DNA of 6,414 nucleotides, taken from Gammaproteobacteria bacterium (GTDB lineage: Bacteria; Pseudomonadota; Gammaproteobacteria; Steroidobacterales; Steroidobacteraceae). A program made the position numbers and the translations under genes. The notes below the pieces were generated by a model, which worked only from the letters and a program-made list of their open reading frames with translations, made no database searches and was not told the DNA's origin. Positions within the stretch are counted from its first letter, which is position 1. The number at the start of each line of letters is the position of its first letter. Positions 3,801 through 6,414 of this stretch are shown here, one piece after another. The stretch covers positions 30,129 through 36,542 of the forward strand of contig PMNQ01000251.1 in assembly GCA_003162555.1 (NCBI GenBank). The letters run 5' to 3'.

Positions 3801-6414
3801 GGCCAGGCAGTCATCGCAAATCTGTACGCGGGTTTGTATGAAGTGCAGGCCTACCCGGCTGCCGATCGCATTGCGCGCGGCGAGAACTGGCTGCAGACCA
3901 ACACGCTGGATGGTGGCGCGCCGCACGAGGCGTTCCTCAAGCCCAATGAGCCGGGCTACTTCCAGGAGTTCGGCCCCGGTGGCTTCCACGTGGCGATCGG
4001 GTTTGCGAATCCGTCGATCATCAATTCACGCAAGGACGCCTTCTGCGCCAGCGCGATCAACAACCTCGGGCCGTGCAACCACACGGTCAAGGTGTACGTG
4101 TCGAACAACCACATGAGCCGTACGCCGGATGAACGCACCTTCAGCAGCGTCACTGGCGATACCTACAGCTTCACCACCTGCTACGTCTCGGTGGGCCCCG
4201 CTGATGCGGAGGATTTCGCCCTGGGCACCTGCGCCACGGAAGCCGACGGCCGGACCTCGGTCACGTTCAACAACATGCCCAACGGCACGTTCAAGATCTC
4301 GGTGTTCGACCAGTGGAACGACATCATGCTCGACGGCCTGGTCGGCACGATCACGGTGAACGGTGATACCACGATCAATTTCCCGGTCACGCAGTGGCGC
4401 ACCAACCTGTCGACGCAGACCTTCATCGACACCAATCGCAACGGTGTATTCGACGACGGCACTGACGCGGGTCTCGCGCTGGTCAACACGAATATCCGCT
4501 ACCGCGACGGCAGCTTCGGGTTCTTCAACAACACGGACCTGGCCGGCGCCGCCGGATTCAATGAAGTGTTCCCCTTCATGAACTGGCTGGTGGTCGAGAC
4601 GACCTCTACCCGTTTCAAGACGGAAGCCGTTCATACCGTGTACGACGCGGGCGGTGCAGTGGACGGGCAGGCGGGCGGCGGCACATCCAATATCGCGGCC
4701 AACGTGGCCAATACCATCGAGCGTACGGGCACGAGCCTGCCGACAAACCTGCGCCTGCCGGGCGCGGTGTACTGCAAGAGCGCCGACTGCCCTGATACCG
4801 AAAACCTGCTGGCCAATCCGAACGGCGGCGGTGCTGGCGGCTCAAGCGGCGTCATCGCTCGCCCCGAGCCCTGGGGTGCTACGCAGGGTTGGCAGGGTCT
4901 GCTGGGTCAGACCAGCTACATGGAATTCGCCATGGTGCCATTCGCCGAGCATGAGAACGGCGGCATCAATGGCCACGTGATTTACGCTTCGACGCGGCCG
5001 TTTGACGATCCCACACTGCTGCTGCAGCTGAGCTGGGAGCCTGGCGTCGCGCACGTCAAGCTGAATCTGTACAGCAAGACCGTCGATGACAGCGGCAACG
5101 AGCACCTCACGCTGGTGGACACGACGACGACCACGAGCTGGGACGACTGGGCGCAGGGATTCCGCACCGACCCCGTCACTGGTGCCAAGACAAACATCCC
5201 GAACATCAGCTGCCCGGGACAGGACGCAACGAGCCCGTTCTTCCAGACGCTTGCGGGAAGCAAGGAGTGGCTGGATCCGAGCAAGACGGCGCTTCCGAAC
5301 AACTCGCAATTCAAGTGCTACGACGGCTGGTCGCAGCTGAACCAGGTGCAGCCGGCGCCGTATGACGGCATGTACTCCTTCCCGAGCGTGACGAAAGTCG
5401 ACGCGCAGGGCCGTGCGGCTGGCACGAACTGCACCGCGTGCACCACAAATCCCGATTCGTCGGACGCCTTCCGCTTTGGCAAGCCCATGCTCCCGCCGGG
5501 CACCTACGTTGTCGAAGTTGTGGTACCGCCCGGCTACGAGCTGGTCAAGGAAGAAGACAAGAACATCCTGCTCGGCGACGTGTATATCGCGCCCGTGTCG
5601 CAGCAATTCGCTGGCTTCGGCAACATTTACATCATGCCGGACCAGGCTGCGGTGAATACCCATTACAACGCGAACAGCCCGGGCAGTCTGAATCTGACCA
5701 ACGACATGGGCTCCGTGACTTTCCCGCGCCACGAGGGCGACACCGGCAGCATCGAAATGTTCTGGCCCTGTGTCGGCGCCAAGCGCGTCGTTCCGGACCT
5801 CAACAGCCTGTTCCCGGGCGCCGGCCAGGCTGCTCCGTTCGCAGGTGCCACGCGTGCGCTGTGCGATCGCAAGGAAGTGACGGTCACCGACCAGGCTGTC
5901 GCGCTGGCGAAGTTCTACATCTTCAGCTCCACGCATATTGCCGGTCACTACACCGGCGGCATCACCAATGACTTCTCGTCCGAGTTCGATCCGTTCTCGC
6001 CGCAGTTCGGCGAGAAGTTCGCGCCGCCGAACCTCCCGGTGGCGCTGCGCGACTTCAATGGCAACGAAGTCTCGCGCATCTATGCGGACCAGTGGGGTGC
6101 GTATAACGGCCTCTACTTCTCGACCTGGAGCGTCAATCCGCCCAACCCGACCGGCTACGCGCCGCAGATGGCGATCGCCTGCATGAACGATCCGGGTCCA
6201 ATCAAGGATCCGGCTACCGGCGCCATGGTTACGGATCCGTCCTATAACCCGGCCTACAGCAACTTCTGCTACGAGCAGCCGTTCATGCCGGGCTTCACCA
6301 CCTACATGGATACGCCGGTCATTCCGACGCAGGCGTTTGCCGACAACTACAACCTGCCGGACAGTGAATATCCGGATGGCACGCCGGCGGTCCTGACGGT
6401 CAACGGCGACGGCG
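708..6414 (+). CDS. Giant secreted mosaic protein: degenerate MCO-like cupredoxin domains plus Ig/CnaB/SdrD-like beta modules (3' end outside window)
   Basis: A single frame with no stop codon runs from ATG 708 to the window edge, at least 1902 residues. Domain order by residue: signal peptide 1-32; cupredoxin-like domain 86-238; second cupredoxin-like domain 250-440; two Ig/cadherin-like modules about 459-549 and 562-676; then beta-sandwich modules of SdrD-B/CnaB style from about 679 to the end, with a calcium-loop-like motif at 1241-1252 and a Gly/Ser linker at 1373-1381. The mature part carries 38 Cys, mostly in close pairs, and no membrane segment after the signal peptide. Because the copper ligands expected in the first cupredoxin domain are missing, that part probably has a structural or partner-binding role. 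It follows an MCO gene by 17 bases and is probably translated from the same mRNA. A likely job is an extracellular scaffold, adhesin or surface-anchored partner of the oxidase; this is inference. The C-terminal anchor or secretion signal, if any, is outside the window. Existence as a gene is very secure; function is not known. Confidence 0.93.
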   Translation, partial: MNSMKTTPTLLMKRIAASVLLTAGLCGMAAAATPIVNLSAESQSTTLPDGQAVPMWGYACGAVDPSGVADCRAAKDAAPPAAATIPAPTVWAPPVIRVPAGPLQINLTNHLTFGAYSAPTSIVIVGQVGGGLGTNKTFFANPVPHAAYGTTWPGTAGTADPSSCGTSDPNAPGNAGTFCPPPQPARIRSMATEVAAAASASLTWASLQPGTYLIESGTEPAIQGAMGLYGILIVTDASGTTTYGKAFDAEVPLLLSEIDPVQNREVALVVNNTGFQDYTVWNGQPGQCGDVSPTHAAHTCFPPTVNYEPAYYLVNGVSFDRSVANSPSVIPSLNLPAAGAQKSVLLRLVNAGLHMHVPAVVGAKMTLLAEDGNVVKGTHVQNEVFMAAGKTYDVTIAPTLSAANAALYAGATYPIFDRALSLSTSNQHDGGMQAYLNVAGGAATGVGSAAAALPAVSVGAKNYSCVAGQTLSITDPSKGLLGGSVGANGVALTGAVSGSVTTDNLVLQSDGTFTYAAPATPVSPAADCGGSFSYTVNNLATVHTATITACQSGINSGCSLGAAPVVGPVLFRSDVATRYDSKPPGVLAGVTNYTGSSLLTLTGATPTTGATVTVNADGSFVATNAAASATTCGTAAGAGLDTSGLPPNTTCISFNYQVRNVQGTLSNTSQAYVAFKPGSGLVVKLFDAKNKLQITDASATVGADYRWIIEEDKTFWVDPKCQINTAGARIDSRGQPCPALPVESLGYNFHTAAMPVVAQGCVGKTSCEFGQSQTVGATVTPVACDVGNGICESTNAQKTPLDPSTVYLDPNKRYFISVLPGDAVNTTIGGAGGAQQVDPTCDPSLPAGCAMRAFDIAKDCGAYNPSDPRWQPGNVGDADGNNTGLCGHEMGGQAIAVAPSTTSQTRPEVDLYLQELPLPTAKLAVFVFEDDNPLNGENDSGGGVDVLAPNEPGLGGFEIKLFDQAGGLGDNTGQPTYDEFNQPLSNSLADYIDPVTGLNACPIDSRRDGLVGMIPTCPTFESDGTTYSPLAGQAVIANLYAGLYEVQAYPAADRIARGENWLQTNTLDGGAPHEAFLKPNEPGYFQEFGPGGFHVAIGFANPSIINSRKDAFCASAINNLGPCNHTVKVYVSNNHMSRTPDERTFSSVTGDTYSFTTCYVSVGPADAEDFALGTCATEADGRTSVTFNNMPNGTFKISVFDQWNDIMLDGLVGTITVNGDTTINFPVTQWRTNLSTQTFIDTNRNGVFDDGTDAGLALVNTNIRYRDGSFGFFNNTDLAGAAGFNEVFPFMNWLVVETTSTRFKTEAVHTVYDAGGAVDGQAGGGTSNIAANVANTIERTGTSLPTNLRLPGAVYCKSADCPDTENLLANPNGGGAGGSSGVIARPEPWGATQGWQGLLGQTSYMEFAMVPFAEHENGGINGHVIYASTRPFDDPTLLLQLSWEPGVAHVKLNLYSKTVDDSGNEHLTLVDTTTTTSWDDWAQGFRTDPVTGAKTNIPNISCPGQDATSPFFQTLAGSKEWLDPSKTALPNNSQFKCYDGWSQLNQVQPAPYDGMYSFPSVTKVDAQGRAAGTNCTACTTNPDSSDAFRFGKPMLPPGTYVVEVVVPPGYELVKEEDKNILLGDVYIAPVSQQFAGFGNIYIMPDQAAVNTHYNANSPGSLNLTNDMGSVTFPRHEGDTGSIEMFWPCVGAKRVVPDLNSLFPGAGQAAPFAGATRALCDRKEVTVTDQAVALAKFYIFSSTHIAGHYTGGITNDFSSEFDPFSPQFGEKFAPPNLPVALRDFNGNEVSRIYADQWGAYNGLYFSTWSVNPPNPTGYAPQMAIACMNDPGPIKDPATGAMVTDPSYNPAYSNFCYEQPFMPGFTTYMDTPVIPTQAFADNYNLPDSEYPDGTPAVLTVNGDG
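963..1421 (+). other. Cupredoxin-like domain 1, copper ligands replaced (residues 86-238)
   Basis: The segment reads like the N-terminal domain of an MCO: TVWAPPVIRVPAG, LQINLTNHL, SIVIVGQ (residues 121-127), then GTYLIESGTEP and MGLYGILIV (226-234). In active MCOs the equivalents are xHxHG and the YHSHxxxQxxxGLYGPLIV block, whose histidines bind type-2 and type-3 copper. Here those positions are V/Q and E-S-G, so copper binding looks lost while the fold signature GLYGxLIV is kept. Two Cys-bounded loops (CGAVDPSGVADC just before the domain, and a C-x14-C loop inside it) are additions not typical of MCOs. Confidence 0.72.
1455..2027 (+). other. Cupredoxin-like domain 2 (residues 250-440)
   Basis: The order matches the second domain of an MCO: EVPLLLSEIDP at the start, YYLVNGVSFDRS (the usual VNG element), LLRLVNAGLHMHVPAVVGAKMTLLAEDGN (near residues 345-373, reported here in outline), a KTYDVTIAP strand, and YPIFDRALSLS followed by GGMQAYL near residue 435. 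Domain 2 of MCOs normally has no copper, so missing ligands are expected here. After this domain the expected third, copper-binding cupredoxin domain is absent and Ig-like modules begin. Confidence 0.7.
2082..2354 (+). other. Ig/cadherin-like module 1 (residues 459-549)
   Basis: The pattern DPSKGLLGG ... SGSVTTDNLVLQSDGTFTYAAP ... GGSFSYTVNN follows the bacterial cadherin-like/VCBS layout, in which a DPxxGxL opening, a G(T/S)(L/V) strand, an xDGTFTY strand and an FxYTVND closing strand make one beta-sandwich. Such modules act as stalk or adhesive repeats in secreted proteins. Two Cys (465 and the one before GGSFSY) could staple the module. The family assignment is by motif memory only. Confidence 0.6.
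2391..2735 (+). other. Ig/cadherin-like module 2 (residues 562-676)
   Basis: This repeats the layout of the preceding module with diverged sequence: PPGVLAGVTNY, LTLTGATPTTGATVTVNADGSFVA, then FNYQVRNVQGTLSNTSQAYVAF. A Cys-bounded loop (CGTAAGAGLDTSGLPPNTTC) is inserted before the last strands. The two modules probably arose as tandem copies, though identity between them looks low. Confidence 0.55.
2742..3461 (+). other. Beta-sandwich module with large insertion (residues 679-918)
   Basis: The segment opens with GLVVKLFDAKNK and DYRWIIEEDKTFWVDPKC (Y705-W707), and later has YLDPNKRYFISVLPGD and VDLYLQELPLPTAKL, the strand order expected of a carboxypeptidase-regulatory/CnaB-like sandwich. 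Ten Cys lie in the interior in neighbouring pairs (for example CVGKTSC, CDVGNGIC, CDPSLPAGC), suggesting a disulfide-stapled insertion. I do not recognise the specific family. Confidence 0.4.
3462..4052 (+). other. SdrD-B-like module (residues 919-1115)
   Basis: KLAVFVFEDDNPLNGEND then EPGLGGFEIKLFDQAGG matches the SdrD-B scheme, where VxxxDxNxNG, EPGLxGVxVxL and GxYxVxxxxP strands build a calcium-stabilised beta-sandwich. The closing strand is ANLYAGLYEVQAYPAADRI near residue 1035-1060. Between them is an acidic insertion holding DEFNQPL and a Cys pair. The final part (GGFHVAIGFANPSIIN) leads into the next module. Confidence 0.5.
4059..4394 (+). other. Beta module (residues 1118-1229)
   Basis: NHTVKVYVSNNHMS, TDGRTSVTF-type spacing (ADGRTSVTFNNMPNG), FKISVFDQWNDIMLDG and GTITVNGDTTINFPV give alternating strands and the 'DGxTxFxNxPxGxYxIxVxD' logic of a carboxypeptidase-regulatory/CnaB-like fold. 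A C-x14-C loop (from TTCYVS to GTCAT) lies before the core. Similar modules carry scaffold or adhesion functions in secreted proteins. Confidence 0.5.
4413..4652 (+). other. SdrD-B-like module with calcium-loop-like motif (residues 1236-1315)
   Basis: TFIDTNRNGVFDDGTDAGLA contains D1241, N1243, N1245 and D1249/D1250, spaced as in EF-hand or dockerin-type calcium loops and as in the DxNxNGxxDxGE start of SdrD-B repeats. It is followed by VNTNIRYRDGS and a GFNEVFPFMNWLVVET strand pair. Position 12 of the loop is Thr rather than Glu/Asp, so binding strength is uncertain. Confidence 0.5.
4821..4850 (+). other. Gly/Ser-rich linker (residues 1372-1381)
   Basis: NGGGAGGSSG is a short flexible spacer separating the calcium-loop module and its Asn/Gly-rich tail from the module starting near residue 1418. 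It follows a short Cys pair (CKSADC). Confidence 0.6.
4959..5582 (+). other. CnaB/SdrD-like module with long insertion (residues 1418-1625)
   Basis: GHVIYASTRPFDDP, LLLQLSWEPGVAHVKLNLYSK and LTLVDTTTTTSWDDW form the first strands (five Thr codons at 5121-5135). The segment closes with YDGMYSFPSV and LPPGTYVVEVVVPPGYELV, a clear prealbumin-like ending in which PxGxYxVxVxxPxGY marks the last strands. The insertion between carries four Cys, including a CTAC pair near residue 1570. Confidence 0.55.
5583..6413 (+). other. C-terminal part in window: beta-rich segment and further CnaB-like module (residues 1626-1902)
   Basis: The first half (VYIAPVSQQFAGFGNIYIMPD, then TFPRHEGDTGSIEMFWPC) is beta-rich and unassigned. 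From about residue 1765, LPVALRDFNGNEVSRIYAD then WGAYNGLYFSTWSVNPPNPTGYAPQ repeats the logic 'V-x-D-x-N-G-x-E ... D-x-x-G-x-Y-x-G ... N-P-x-P-x-G-Y' of a prealbumin-like sandwich. It ends with an aromatic/Pro-rich stretch (CYEQPFMPGFTTYMDTPVIP) and runs off the edge, so the protein continues. Confidence 0.45.

Noticed and set aside
5429..5446. CxxC motif (NCTACT) as a possible c-type haem site, which would suit a redox partner
   Set aside because: The residue after the second Cys is Thr, not His, and no CxxCH occurs elsewhere in the giant protein.
4842..5948. Long antisense open frame (368 codons), with similar ones at 1326-2336 and 2382-3371
   Set aside because: They lie wholly opposite the giant gene, encode Arg/Ala/His-rich low-complexity peptides without recognisable domains, have no convincing ribosome-binding sites, and are expected as shadows of GC-rich codon use. 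The plus-strand protein has clear domain logic throughout.

Overview
The window is GC-rich and densely coding, with every supported gene on the plus strand. It holds two genes in one apparent operon: the 3' end of a multicopper-oxidase (MCO) gene (1-690), then, after a 17-base gap, one very large open frame (708-6414) that runs off the right edge. Shine-Dalgarno use, codon choice and a classical Sec signal peptide suggest a high-GC Gram-negative bacterium, probably a proteobacterium. The lineage is an inference from style only; no rRNA or marker gene is present.

Region 1 (1-690) is the C-terminal cupredoxin domain of an MCO. It has the copper motif HPFHEH and a terminal His-Ser-His motif where ordinary three-domain MCOs have His-Cys-His. 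The ligands expected for a trinuclear cluster are therefore visible, but the type-1 copper cysteine is not present in this domain. Region 2 (691-707) contains only a strong ribosome-binding site.

Region 3 (708-6414) encodes at least 1902 residues of a secreted mosaic protein. In order it has a signal peptide, two cupredoxin-like domains resembling MCO domains 1 and 2 but without copper ligands, two Ig/cadherin-like beta modules, and a long series of SdrD-B/CnaB/carboxypeptidase-regulatory-like beta-sandwiches with insertions. One calcium-loop-like motif and one Gly/Ser linker lie in this series. The mature part has 38 cysteines, mostly arranged as close neighbouring pairs, which suggests a disulfide-stapled extracellular protein.

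Read together, the pair suggests an exported oxidase made alongside a giant extracellular scaffold or surface protein whose N-terminus descends from an MCO. Surface metal oxidation (manganese or iron) is one possible role, by analogy with large bacterial MCOs, but nothing in the window demonstrates the substrate. No tRNA, rRNA, CRISPR array, mobile element or terminator was seen. Long antisense open frames across the giant gene are best explained as GC-driven shadows.
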